A DNA stretch of 48,216 nt from Euzebya sp. (GTDB taxonomy: Bacteria > Actinomycetota > Nitriliruptoria > Euzebyales > Euzebyaceae): NCBI RefSeq assembly GCF_964222135.1, contig NZ_CAXQBR010000078.1:1-48216 (forward strand), written 5' to 3'. The position numbers were made by a program, and so were the translations under genes. The notes beneath the pieces are model-generated. The model made no database searches, was not told the DNA's origin, and was given only the letters and a program-made list of their open reading frames with translations. This document shows, piece after piece, positions 17,956 to 25,134 of the stretch. Each line of letters opens with the position of its first letter. Position 1 is the stretch's first letter.

Positions 17956-19260
17956 TCATCCCCGCTCGTAGTGGGGCCGCGGCGGCGGGGGAGGGGGCTC
18001 GTGGACGTCCGGCGGTCCGGGCGGCGGCGACAGCGGCACGCCGAGGTACCCGAGCGTCCGCTGGGCCGACGCGGCCAGCACGCCGGCGGCGTCGGGGTCG
18101 GCCAGCACCACGTGGTAGCGGTCGTCGACCCACGTCGGCTGCGCGTGCACGGCGACCACGCGCCAGCCGGTCCGGGAGTCGCTGAACTCGAGGGTCACGA
18201 CCGCGCCGTCGCGCCGCTCGGTCGGGCGCTGCCCGGACAGGAAGTTGCCCAGGCCGTAGACCACCGGGCGGCCGGCGATCCACTCGACCGGCTGGACGAC
18301 GTGGGCGTGGTGGCCGATGATCGCGTCCACCGCGCCGTCGCCGAGGACTGCGGCGGCCACCTCGCGCTGGGACGTCGTCGGGGTGTGGACGTACTCCGCA
18401 CCCCAGTGGAGGCTCGCGATCACGACCTCCGCGCCGGCGGCTCGCAGGGACCGGGCCCGATCGAGGATCACCGTCGGGTCGATGCGGAGGACCGACCACT
18501 CGTGGCCTCCCGGCGCGGGCAGCCCGTTCAGGCCGTAGGTCGCCGAGATCAGCCCGACCGCGATGCCGTCGACGTCGAGGAGCCGGAGGCCGCGCCACTC
18601 ATCCTCGCTGCGGTACATGCCCTCGTGGGCGACCGCCGCCGCGTCGAGGGCCGCGAGGGTCTGGACGACCCCGTCGAACCCCTGGTCGGCGGAGTGGTTC
18701 GACGCCGTCGAGCAGGCGTCCCACCCGGTCGTGGCGATCCCGGCGGCCAGCTCCGCGGGGGCGTTGAAGCGCGGGTACGAGCTGTAGGGGCCATCCGGGT
18801 CGAGGGGCACCTCGAGGTGGCAGACGGCCAGGTCGGCGGCGGCGATGTCAGCCGCCGCCGCGGCGAGCTGGGGCGCGAAGTCGAACCCGCCGCCCGGCAG
18901 CGCCGCCCGCGTGCGCACGGGAGTGTGGATCAGCAGGTCACCGGTGGCCGCCACGGTGAACGTGCGGTACGGCTGCGTGGGCGGGCGGGTGTAGCGGTCG
19001 GGCGTGGTCCGCTGCCGGACGACCGACGGACCCGTCCACGGCGTGGGCGCCGGCGCGGCCATCTCGGTGACGTGGCCGGCGATCCCCAGCGCGGGACGGG
19101 CGGTCTCCACGGCGACGGCGTGCGGCGCCGCGGACGCGCCCACGGCGAGCGCGGCCACCAGCACGGCCACTGCCGTGCCGAGGGCGGTCGTCGCGACGAC
19201 GTCCCGCTGGCGGTCCACCTCTCGAGCGTACGAGGTGTCCGTCGTCATCCCGGGGCCCAT
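17956..19260 (-). CDS. CapA family protein (metallophosphatase-like, poly-gamma-glutamate synthesis type)
   Basis: This 434-aa protein has an N-terminal membrane segment or signal anchor (about 20-50) and a CapA/PgsA-type calcineurin-like domain. Metal-site motifs appear in order: ATGDLLIH, VCHLEVPL, TASNHSADQG, IASLHWGAEY and IIGHHAHVVQP, followed by YGLGNFLSG. All the usual acidic and histidine ligands are there. Homologues are tied to poly-gamma-glutamate capsules or to outer-surface phosphoesterases, but no CapB/CapC gene is in this window, so a stand-alone enzyme outside the membrane is more likely. A Pro-rich tail (residues 415-434) ends the protein. The first ATG (19260) is used; ATG 19248 is 4 codons in and equally plausible. 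Confidence 0.85.
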   Translation of the reverse strand: MGPGMTTDTSYAREVDRQRDVVATTALGTAVAVLVAALAVGASAAPHAVAVETARPALGIAGHVTEMAAPAPTPWTGPSVVRQRTTPDRYTRPPTQPYRTFTVAATGDLLIHTPVRTRAALPGGGFDFAPQLAAAAADIAAADLAVCHLEVPLDPDGPYSSYPRFNAPAELAAGIATTGWDACSTASNHSADQGFDGVVQTLAALDAAAVAHEGMYRSEDEWRGLRLLDVDGIAVGLISATYGLNGLPAPGGHEWSVLRIDPTVILDRARSLRAAGAEVVIASLHWGAEYVHTPTTSQREVAAAVLGDGAVDAIIGHHAHVVQPVEWIAGRPVVYGLGNFLSGQRPTERRDGAVVTLEFSDSRTGWRVVAVHAQPTWVDDRYHVVLADPDAAGVLAASAQRTLGYLGVPLSPPPGPPDVHEPPPPPPRPHYERG

Positions 19261-19301
19261 CGGCCTGCCCCGCGCAGGGCGATCGACCCGAGGGGTCCCG
19301 A

Positions 19302-19381
19302 CCCGCGGCGAGGTCCCCCCGACGAGAGCCCCGCCCGGCGCCGGAGGACCGGTGCCGGGCGGGACCTCACCTCGCCGCGGG
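19302..19381 (-). terminator. Large two-tier hairpin after the baeRF gene
   Basis: The outer stem CCCGCGGCGAGGT/ACCTCGCCGCGGG (19302-19314 with 19369-19381) is a perfect 13 bp. The inner stem CCCGCCCGGCGCC/GGTGCCGGGCGGG (19330-19342 with 19351-19363) is 13 bp with one mismatch and an 8-nt loop. It lies 24 bp beyond the stop of the baeRF gene (minus strand) and 41 bp upstream of the CapA-like start, so it probably ends the former transcript. It is longer than an ordinary terminator. Confidence 0.65.
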
Positions 19382-19405
19382 GTTCGGGCGACGAGGGCGT
19401 GGCAG

Positions 19406-20512
19406 CTAGCCGCGGAGGCTGGCCGCCAACCCGTCGGTCACCTCAGCCACCGCGTCGACCAGCGCGACGACCGTCGCGCCGGTCGCCGCCGCGCCGCGGA
19501 GCGCCACGTCGACCAGCGGCGCGCGCGTCGCGGGCAGGTCGAGGGCGTGGAGGGTGCCGGAGTCCGCCGCCACCTGCTCGGGGCGGTCCCCGAAGTGGGC
19601 GGTGATGCCGTCAGCGCTGTCGTGGTGGACCAGGAGGGTGTCGACGCGTCCCTCGAACAGCATCTCGAGGACCTGCTCGCGGCCGGTCACGCCGTTCCCC
19701 CGCTCGACGGCGGCCAGCACGTCCCGCTGGGCGTCGGCGCGCCGGCGGGCGGCCTCGCGGCGCACCGCGGCGTCGACGGCGGTGTGCACCGCGTCCTCGG
19801 ACCCGTCCTCGGCGCGGCCGCCGGCCTCGAGGTCGACGATGTGGTCGGCGATCTCCTGCGGCAGCTGGTCCACCAGCCGCGACAGGGCGTCGGGCGGCCC
19901 GCCGGTGACCATCACGAGCTCGATCCCGGTCGCCCGCACGATATCGGTCAGCGCCTCGGTGACCGACTCGATGTTGTCGTCCCGGTGCTCGTCGGCGCGC
20001 TGCTGGAAGCGGCGCTGCGACCACCCGCCGGGGTTCGACTTGGTCACATGGCTCTTGGTGCCCTGGATCGTGCCGTGCTGGGTGACGCCCTGGGCCTGCA
20101 CGACGTCGATGTCGGCGCCGATCCGGTCGAGCACGACCAGGACGTGGGGCACCCATGCCTGCTGGGCGGCGAGCAGCCGACCGAGGGAGGGGAGGGGCCC
20201 GCCGACCACGTCCTCACCGATCTCGTCGGCCAGGTGCCAGACGCGGTCGCCGTCCTCGGCATCCCCGCCGACCACGCCGACGAGGGTGCGGCCCTCCGCG
20301 TGGCCGTGGGCTTCGAGCGCGGCGACCATGCGGTCGGCGGCGTCGTCGCCCGCGACCTCCGCCACGGCGCGCCGCACGTTGGAGAGCGCGGTCTCGAACC
20401 GCTGGGCCGCGTCCTGCACGGCGCTGGTGGTGGGCACGTAGGCGGTCGCGTCGGCGGTGGCCAGGTAGCGCTGGAGGATCGGGTCGGTCGTCAGGGTGGT
20501 CGCGTCGGTCAT
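19406..20512 (-). CDS. Vms1/Ankzf1-type (baeRF family) peptidyl-tRNA hydrolase-like protein
   Basis: This 368-aa protein matches the layout of the bacterial archaeo-eukaryotic release-factor (baeRF) family: an N-terminal alpha/beta region with LVVLDRIGADIDVVQA, the signature HVTKSNPGGWSQRRFQQRAD (residues about 155-175), a helical EHRDDNIESVTEALTDI, a middle domain with VMVTGGPPDALSRLVDQLP, and a C-terminal L7Ae-like domain (VDTLLVHHDSADG). In eukaryotic Vms1 the equivalent loop releases peptides from stalled ribosomes; the role of bacterial members is less clear and is inferred here from fold. Four-G-rich sequence before the ATG acts as ribosome site. It is divergent from the GAF-ANTAR gene, a pairing that suggests stress or translation-rescue control. 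Confidence 0.82.
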   Translation of the reverse strand: MTDATTLTTDPILQRYLATADATAYVPTTSAVQDAAQRFETALSNVRRAVAEVAGDDAADRMVAALEAHGHAEGRTLVGVVGGDAEDGDRVWHLADEIGEDVVGGPLPSLGRLLAAQQAWVPHVLVVLDRIGADIDVVQAQGVTQHGTIQGTKSHVTKSNPGGWSQRRFQQRADEHRDDNIESVTEALTDIVRATGIELVMVTGGPPDALSRLVDQLPQEIADHIVDLEAGGRAEDGSEDAVHTAVDAAVRREAARRRADAQRDVLAAVERGNGVTGREQVLEMLFEGRVDTLLVHHDSADGITAHFGDRPEQVAADSGTLHALDLPATRAPLVDVALRGAAATGATVVALVDAVAEVTDGLAASLRG

Positions 20513-20567
20513 GGGACCCCCCTACCCACCGTCCGCGGGGTCTGACGCGGGTGGACGGGCGGCGAGA

Positions 20568-20573
20568 TAGATT
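20568..20573 (+). promoter_or_regulatory. -10-like hexamer TAGATT before the GAF-ANTAR gene
   Basis: TAGATT lies 9 nt before the ATG at 20583. It predicts a transcript with at most a few leader bases. No clear -35 element or ribosome site was found. Confidence 0.3.
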
Positions 20574-20582
20574 CCCGGGGTC

Positions 20583-21314
20583 ATGGATCCCCGGGAGAAC
20601 CGCGACCGCGAGCTGCTGCAGCTGCTGGTCCGCTTCGCCACGACGGTCGTGACCGACTACACCGCCGAAGCCGCGCTCGACCGCCTCGTTGCGCAGGTCC
20701 CCGAGCTCCTCGAGGTCGACGGGGCCGGCATCATGCTCGAGGACGACGCCGGCGAGCTGCGGTTCGTCTCGGCGTCGGACGACATGGTGCGCCTGATCGA
20801 GGAGTACCAGATCCAGACCGGCCAGGGCCCCTGCGTCAGCGCCTACGTCGCCGGCGAGCACGTCGCGATCGACGACCTCGCCGACGAGACCCCGTTCCCC
20901 GACTTCGCCGACGTGGCCATCAACGGCGGCCTGCGGGCCGTCCACAGCTTCCCGATGCTGCTCGGGGGCCGACGGGTCGGGGCGCTGAACCTCTACCGCG
21001 AGAAGCCCGGTCCCCTCCCCGAGGACGGGATCGAGCTGGGCCAGCTGTTCGCCGACGTCGCGACCGCCTACCTGTTCAGCGCGCGCGCGCAGGGGAGGCT
21101 GACCAGCCAGATCGAGGGGCTGCGGCAGGCGATCGCAGAGAACGGCGCCGTCGACCAGGCGAAGGGCGTGCTGATGCACACCTTCGACCTCGACGACCGG
21201 GAGGCCTTCGGCGCGCTCCGCCGCTTCGCGAGGGCCAACCGGCGGCGCGTGCTGGACGTCGCCCAGGACGTCATGTCGGGGACCCTCGTCCCGTCGGACA
21301 TCATCCCCGGCTGA
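20583..21314 (+). CDS. GAF and ANTAR domain-containing regulator
   Basis: This 243-aa cytoplasmic regulator has a GAF sensor (about 15-165; LLEVDGAGIMLED, QTGQGPCVSAYVAGE, FPMLLGGRRVGALNLYRE) joined to a C-terminal ANTAR RNA-binding domain (about 175-235; IEGLRQAIAENGAVDQAKGVLM...DREAFGALRRFARANRR). ANTAR proteins act by binding paired hairpins in nascent RNA and preventing termination. The GAF cysteine (GPC) might sense a ligand or redox state, but nothing shows which. The gene is divergent from the baeRF gene and lies 102 bp before the sigma factor gene on the same strand. A nearby dual-hairpin ANTAR target was not recognised. Confidence 0.88.
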   Translation: MDPRENRDRELLQLLVRFATTVVTDYTAEAALDRLVAQVPELLEVDGAGIMLEDDAGELRFVSASDDMVRLIEEYQIQTGQGPCVSAYVAGEHVAIDDLADETPFPDFADVAINGGLRAVHSFPMLLGGRRVGALNLYREKPGPLPEDGIELGQLFADVATAYLFSARAQGRLTSQIEGLRQAIAENGAVDQAKGVLMHTFDLDDREAFGALRRFARANRRRVLDVAQDVMSGTLVPSDIIPG

Positions 21315-21341
21315 GCAGGGCACGTTTGACGTAGCGGCGTC

Positions 21342-21357
21342 TGGTCAATCCTGACCA
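21342..21357. promoter_or_regulatory. Palindrome TGGTCA-ATCC-TGACCA upstream of the sigma gene
   Basis: Perfect 6-bp arms around a 4-bp centre, 60 bp before the sigma-factor GTG. The position fits an operator. TTGACG at 21326 lies just upstream and could be a -35 element, but no convincing -10 follows. Confidence 0.45.
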
Positions 21358-21416
21358 CACGCGCCCGACCCCCGCGCGAAGAGACCACATACGTCTGATC
21401 GCACAGGGAGGTCCTT

Positions 21417-22184
21417 GTGTCAGCACTTCTGCACGACGCAGCCCAGCAACGCCTCACGAAGGACGAGCTCCACGAGTTGGTGCTCCGCTACCAGGACGAG
21501 GGCGACGACCGCGACGCCGAGGCGGTCCTCGTCCAGATCGAGCCGCTCATCCTCTCGCGGGTCCGCCGCGTGCTGCGCCGCACGACCGAGTTCGACGACC
21601 TCTACCAGACCGCCCGCATGGCGGCGTTCCGCGCGATGGAGCGCTGGCGCCCCGACGGCGGTGCCTCGTTCACCACCTACGCCACCCGCACGATGGACGG
21701 CTCGCTCAAGCGGTACTTCCGCGACCGCATGTGGGACGTCCACGTCACCCGCGCGGCGAAGAACCGCTCGCTGCGGGTCACCACCTTCAAGCGCCACTTC
21801 GAGTCCGACCACGGCCGGTCCCCGACCCTCCCCGAGCTCGCCGACTTCAGCGGCATGACCATCGAGGAGGTCCACGAGGGCCTCGAGGCCGCCGGCGCCT
21901 ACACCTCGGACTCCCTCGACGTCCCCGTCGGCGAGGACGGCGCCGAGCTCGGCGACCTGATCCCCGACGAGCAGCCCACGACCGACCGCGAGCTGCTGAT
22001 GGACGTCTACGAGGCGATCCGCGACCTGCCCGACCGGCAGCGCCGCATCGTCTACCTCTCCTACTTCCGCGGCCTGACCCAGCGGGAGATCGCCAAGCGG
22101 GTCGGCTGCAGCCAGATGCACGTCTCCCGTCTGCTGCGCCGCAGCCTGAAGGCGGTCCGCGAGGACCTGGTCGTCGACGAGTAG
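21417..22184 (+). CDS. RNA polymerase sigma factor, SigB/SigF/FliA group
   Basis: This 255-aa sigma-70 family protein has regions 2-4. Region 2 reads FDDLYQTARMAAFRAMERWRP and FTTYATRTMDGSLKRYFRD, the core-binding and -10 recognition helices. Region 3 (LRVTTFKRHFESDHGRSPTLPELADFSGMTIEEV) and region 4 (LPDRQRRIVYLSYFRGLTQREIAKRVGCSQMHVSRLLRRSLK) complete it. The FxGLTQxEIAxxxGxSQMHVSRLLRRSL pattern is the SigB/F type used for general stress. The GTG at 21417 is preceded by GGGAGG. No anti-sigma or anti-anti-sigma gene is adjacent, unlike typical sigF loci, so its control may be transcriptional, through the palindrome at 21342. Confidence 0.92.
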   Translation: MSALLHDAAQQRLTKDELHELVLRYQDEGDDRDAEAVLVQIEPLILSRVRRVLRRTTEFDDLYQTARMAAFRAMERWRPDGGASFTTYATRTMDGSLKRYFRDRMWDVHVTRAAKNRSLRVTTFKRHFESDHGRSPTLPELADFSGMTIEEVHEGLEAAGAYTSDSLDVPVGEDGAELGDLIPDEQPTTDRELLMDVYEAIRDLPDRQRRIVYLSYFRGLTQREIAKRVGCSQMHVSRLLRRSLKAVREDLVVDE

Positions 22185-22232
22185 GCCGACGCCCAGCCCA
22201 CCTGCTGGATGACCGGTCCCCCAGGGCCGGGC

Positions 22233-22271
22233 CCACGGCCCCCACCGAGCAGACCGCGGTGGGGGCCGTGG
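22233..22271. terminator. Bidirectional terminator, perfect 15-bp stem
   Basis: CCACGGCCCCCACCG (22233-22247) and its exact complement CGGTGGGGGCCGTGG (22257-22271) flank a 9-nt loop between the convergent sigma and metallo-hydrolase genes. It should serve both strands. A 12-bp direct repeat GTGCGTCTGCGG (22271-22282 and 22291-22302) follows and overlaps the stem end. Confidence 0.75.
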
Positions 22272-22302
22272 TGCGTCTGCGGGCACGTGGGTGCGTCTGC
22301 GG

Positions 22303-23328
22303 TCAGCCGGTCGCGTCGGGGGAGGGGGCGGTGAACGTGATCGTCGGACCGTCGTCGTCGCGGGTCAGCTCACCGCGGGCGGCGAGCAGCTCGAGGTGGG
22401 CGGCGGTCTCCCACGTCGCCAACACCTTGTTGAACAGGTCGAGCTGCTCGAACGGCGTCTCCCGCCGCGTCCAGCCGAGCCGGCCGGCGACCTGGTAGGC
22501 GTCGGCGGTCCCGCCGGGTCCGATCGCCGCGACGCAGTGCGCCAGCCGCGTGTCGTGGTGCGCGGTCAGCTCGTCGACCCGGCCGGCCAGGTCGGTGAAC
22601 GGCTCGCCGTGGGCGGGCAGGACCAGATCCACGTCCATCGTCCGGACCCGGGCGAGGGAGGACAGGAAGTCCGCCAGCGCCATCCGGTTGGTGATGCTCT
22701 CGAAGCCGATGGAGGGGGTGATGTGCGGCAGGACGTGGTCGCCGGAGAAGAGCACCCGCCTGCCCTCGTGCTCGAAGCACAGGTGGCCGTTCGTGTGCCC
22801 GGGTGTGTGGATCGCGTGGATCGGCTCGGATCCTCCGTCGTAGCGGTCCCCGTCCTCTGCCCAGTGGATGGGCTCGTCCCAGTCGACGGGCTCGAGGGAG
22901 GGCGGTTCCACCTCCCGGTTGTCCGCCAGCTCCGCGCCGCCGTGGCGGCGCAGCTGCGCCAACCGCTCGCGCCACGCCGCGTACGGGTCATCGACGACGC
23001 TCTTGAACGAGTCGGTCTCGTGTGTCCCCAGCCAGTAGCCACCGGCCCCCGCCCGGACCAGCTCCGTGGCCTGCCCGACGTGGTCGTAGTGGATGTGGGT
23101 GACCAGGATCCGGCGGACGTCGCCGATCTCCGCGCCGGCCGCGGCCAGGCCGGCGTCGACGGCTTCCCGCGCGAGCGGGGAGTCCCACCCGGCGTCGATC
23201 ATCGTCACCCCGTCCCCGTCCTCGATCAGGTAGGTGTTTATCGCGCGGAGCCCGTCGTGCGGCAGCGGCACGGGGGCGCGGTGCACGCCGGGCAGGACGG
23301 TCTCGACGACGGGGTCGCTCCAGGTCAT
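22303..23328 (-). CDS. MBL-fold metallo-hydrolase
   Basis: This 341-aa metallo-beta-lactamase-fold hydrolase has the Zn motif LVTHIHYDHVG, the second-histidine segment IHTPGHTNGHLCF, the bridging Asp in VLFSGDHVLPH and the final LVLPAHGEPF. A C-terminal helical extension of about 90 residues (VDELTAHHDTRLAHCVAAIG...FNKVLATWETAAHLELLAARGEL) matches the winged-helix-like tail of the YflN/LACTB2 group, which act on thioesters, lactones or nucleic acids. The N-terminal VHRAPVPLPHDGLRAINTYLIED is typical of these enzymes. The start ATG 23328 is used. An inverted repeat CTGACT-GG-AGTCAG lies 24-37 bp upstream and may be an operator. The substrate is not inferable. Confidence 0.85.
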   Translation of the reverse strand: MTWSDPVVETVLPGVHRAPVPLPHDGLRAINTYLIEDGDGVTMIDAGWDSPLAREAVDAGLAAAGAEIGDVRRILVTHIHYDHVGQATELVRAGAGGYWLGTHETDSFKSVVDDPYAAWRERLAQLRRHGGAELADNREVEPPSLEPVDWDEPIHWAEDGDRYDGGSEPIHAIHTPGHTNGHLCFEHEGRRVLFSGDHVLPHITPSIGFESITNRMALADFLSSLARVRTMDVDLVLPAHGEPFTDLAGRVDELTAHHDTRLAHCVAAIGPGGTADAYQVAGRLGWTRRETPFEQLDLFNKVLATWETAAHLELLAARGELTRDDDGPTITFTAPSPDATG

Positions 23329-23351
23329 GGCTCCGCAGTCTGCCCGATCTG

Positions 23352-23365
23352 CTGACTGGAGTCAG
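23352..23365. promoter_or_regulatory. Palindrome CTGACT-GG-AGTCAG upstream of MBL gene
   Basis: Perfect 6-bp arms with a 2-bp centre, between the MBL start (23328) and the stop of the pseudo-receiver gene (23399). The size and position suit a TetR- or GntR-type operator; no such regulator gene is adjacent. Confidence 0.4.
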
Positions 23366-23398
23366 TTCAGGTGGTGTGTCGTCGACCTCCCGGGTCGC

Positions 23399-24055
23399 TC
23401 ACGACACCCCGTGCCGTCGGCACCACGCGCGCAGGTAGCCGGCCTTGGCGCCGAGCCAGTGGTGGAGGAGGGACTGGGTCACGTCGTGGTCCTCCGCGAG
23501 ACCGAGGTCGGCCCGCACGAGGGGGGCGAAGCGGGACGGGCTGCTCTGCACGGTCCGGGTGCTGAAGCCGGTGGCGCGGGCGATGTCAGCCCACGTGCTG
23601 GCGCGGTCCACCACGACGGCGCGGGCCAGGCCGCGCAGCAGCGCGCTCTGCGACAGCACGGCGTGCAGGCCGGTCCGCTGGTCGTCGACGACGAGGTCGG
23701 GGTGCGCGCCGCCGCGGGCGACGGCGGCGAGCACGGCGGCGAGGGTCCCCGGCGCCATGTCGGCAGGGACGCGACCCGCGACGGCCGGGTGGTCCATCGC
23801 CTCGATCGCGACGTCCGGGTCGCAGGCCCGGCCGAGCAGCACGACCGGCGCGGCGATCACCGACGCGAGCCTCGCGACCGCATCGGGGAGGTCGGGTCCC
23901 GCCCACGCCGCCACGAGCAGGACGTCGACCGACCCGGGCGCACCGCCGACCTCCACCGGCCGTGCCACGACGTCGGGACCGTCCGGCTCGCTCGTCAACC
24001 CACTCGCGATCAGCGCCGCCGACGGCGCCACGACGCCGACGTCGACCACGCCCAC
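23399..24055 (-). CDS. Pseudo-receiver/HTH regulator A (NarL-like)
   Basis: This protein of about 218 aa has the strand-helix rhythm of a receiver domain (VGVVDVGVVAPSAALIASGL; VDVLLVAAWAGPDLPDAVARL; APVVLLGRAC; VAGRVPADMAPGTLAAVLAAVA), but the phospho-acceptor Asp position reads AAW and the switch lysine is missing. The C-terminal half carries an HTH (STWADIARATGFSTRTVQSSPSRFAPLVRADL) and a helical tail (VTQSLLHHWLGAKAGYLRAWCRRHG). It is a paralogue of the next gene upstream on the same strand. The start was placed at GTG 24055 by alignment with that paralogue; GTG 24139 is in frame and 2 bp after the paralogue's stop. It is probably a phosphorylation-independent DNA-binding protein. Confidence 0.68.
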   Translation of the reverse strand: MGVVDVGVVAPSAALIASGLTSEPDGPDVVARPVEVGGAPGSVDVLLVAAWAGPDLPDAVARLASVIAAPVVLLGRACDPDVAIEAMDHPAVAGRVPADMAPGTLAAVLAAVARGGAHPDLVVDDQRTGLHAVLSQSALLRGLARAVVVDRASTWADIARATGFSTRTVQSSPSRFAPLVRADLGLAEDHDVTQSLLHHWLGAKAGYLRAWCRRHGVS

Positions 24056-24141
24056 GCCCCGATCCGACGGTCGGACCCGCGAGGCCAGCACCGGACCGCC
24101 GCGCGAACGATCCTCACCACCGCGACGCCTCCCACCCACGC

Positions 24142-24846
24142 CTACGCCCGACCCCCCGCGCAGGCCGGGTGCCGCCGGCACCACGAGCGCAGGTACGCCG
24201 ACTTGGTGCCGAGCCAGTGGTAGAGCAGGGGCTGGGTCACGTCGTGCCCCGCCGGCAGGTCCAGGTCGGCGCGGACGAGGGGGGCGAAGCGCCGCGGGGC
24301 GGTCTGCACGGTCCGGATGCTGAACCCGCTGGCGCGGGCGATGTCCGACCACGTCGTGGCGCCGCCGACCGCGATCGCGCAGGCGACCGTGGCCATCAAG
24401 CGGTTGTCCGCCAGCGCCTCGGCCAGCGTCGGCCCGGCGGGCGCGACGTCCACCACCGCGGGGTGCGGGCGGCGGTCCGCCACCGCGACGAGGGCTGCGG
24501 TGAGCTCCTCCGGCTCGATGTCGGCGCGGACGACCCCGACGACCTGCGGGTGGCCGAGGGCCTCGTCGATGAACGCGGCGTCGACCGACCCGCGTCCGAG
24601 GACCAGGACCGGCGCGTCGCTGCGATCCGCCAGCCAGGCCACCGCGTCCAGCAGGTCGAAGTCACGGCCGACGTGCACCGGCCAGTACGTCGACACGAGC
24701 GCCACGTCCGCGACCGGTGACGGGACCGGCTCGTCGGCGTGCACCGCCACGGGATCGACCGCCGCGCCCGAGGCCGAGGAGCGCAGCGCCCGCACGATCA
24801 GACCGGCCACGGGGGAGAGCACGGCCACGTCGACGGCGCCGCCCAC
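24142..24846 (-). CDS. Pseudo-receiver/HTH regulator B (NarL-like)
   Basis: This 234-aa paralogue of regulator A has a receiver-like N terminus (VGGAVDVAVLSPVAGLIVRAL; VADVALVSTYWPVHVGRDFDLLDAVAWL; APVLVLGRG; VVGVVRADIEPEELTAALVAVA). The third strand ends in VSTYWP where an Asp would be phosphorylated, so it cannot work as a classic response regulator. The C terminus has the same HTH-plus-tail (TTWSDIARASGFSIRTVQTAPRRFAPLVRADL, VTQPLLYHWLGTKSAYLRSWCRRHP). GTG 24846 is preceded by GGAGG with a 7-nt gap, which fixes the start; the open frame continues far upstream. It is divergent from the histidine kinase gene, sharing the promoter region with the 14-bp-phased repeats. Confidence 0.7.
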   Translation of the reverse strand: MGGAVDVAVLSPVAGLIVRALRSSASGAAVDPVAVHADEPVPSPVADVALVSTYWPVHVGRDFDLLDAVAWLADRSDAPVLVLGRGSVDAAFIDEALGHPQVVGVVRADIEPEELTAALVAVADRRPHPAVVDVAPAGPTLAEALADNRLMATVACAIAVGGATTWSDIARASGFSIRTVQTAPRRFAPLVRADLDLPAGHDVTQPLLYHWLGTKSAYLRSWCRRHPACAGGRA

Positions 24847-25048
24847 CCCTCGACCTCCGGATCGTCCCGACACGCCCCACCCCTCACCGACCGCGCCCCA
24901 CCCCTCGCCCACCCCACCTCGACCCGCAGCGCCGGAGGGGTGGTTCGGGGGGAACGGGACGTGCCCGCTCCCCCCAGCCCCCCCAGGAGCGTTGGACCAG
25001 GTCCCAGGAGGATCGCCCGGACCGGCGAGGCGCACAACGGGGGCCGGA

Positions 25049-25097
25049 CCATGTCTGCTACAACGTGTCGGTGACGACGTGTCCGCGGGGACATGTC
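25049..25097 (+). promoter_or_regulatory. Four YRTGTC sites phased at exactly 14 bp
   Basis: CCATGTC (25049), ACGTGTC (25063), ACGTGTC (25077) and ACATGTC (25091) start exactly 14 bp apart, and the last lies inside the palindrome GACATGTC. The array ends 37 bp before the histidine kinase ATG and is 200 bp from the divergent regulator B start. The other part of this 288-bp gap (24847-25048) holds C-rich low-complexity DNA with a repeated GCCCCACCCCTC and no gene. Confidence 0.65.
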
Positions 25098-25134
25098 GAC
25101 GGCGCCGTACGGTCGCGTCTGGGGAGGTGGGACG

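Noticed and set aside
21322-21350. SigF-type promoter (GTTT-N15-GGGTAT) before the sigma gene
   Set aside because: GTTT is present at 21324 but the -10 candidate GGTCAA does not match well enough.
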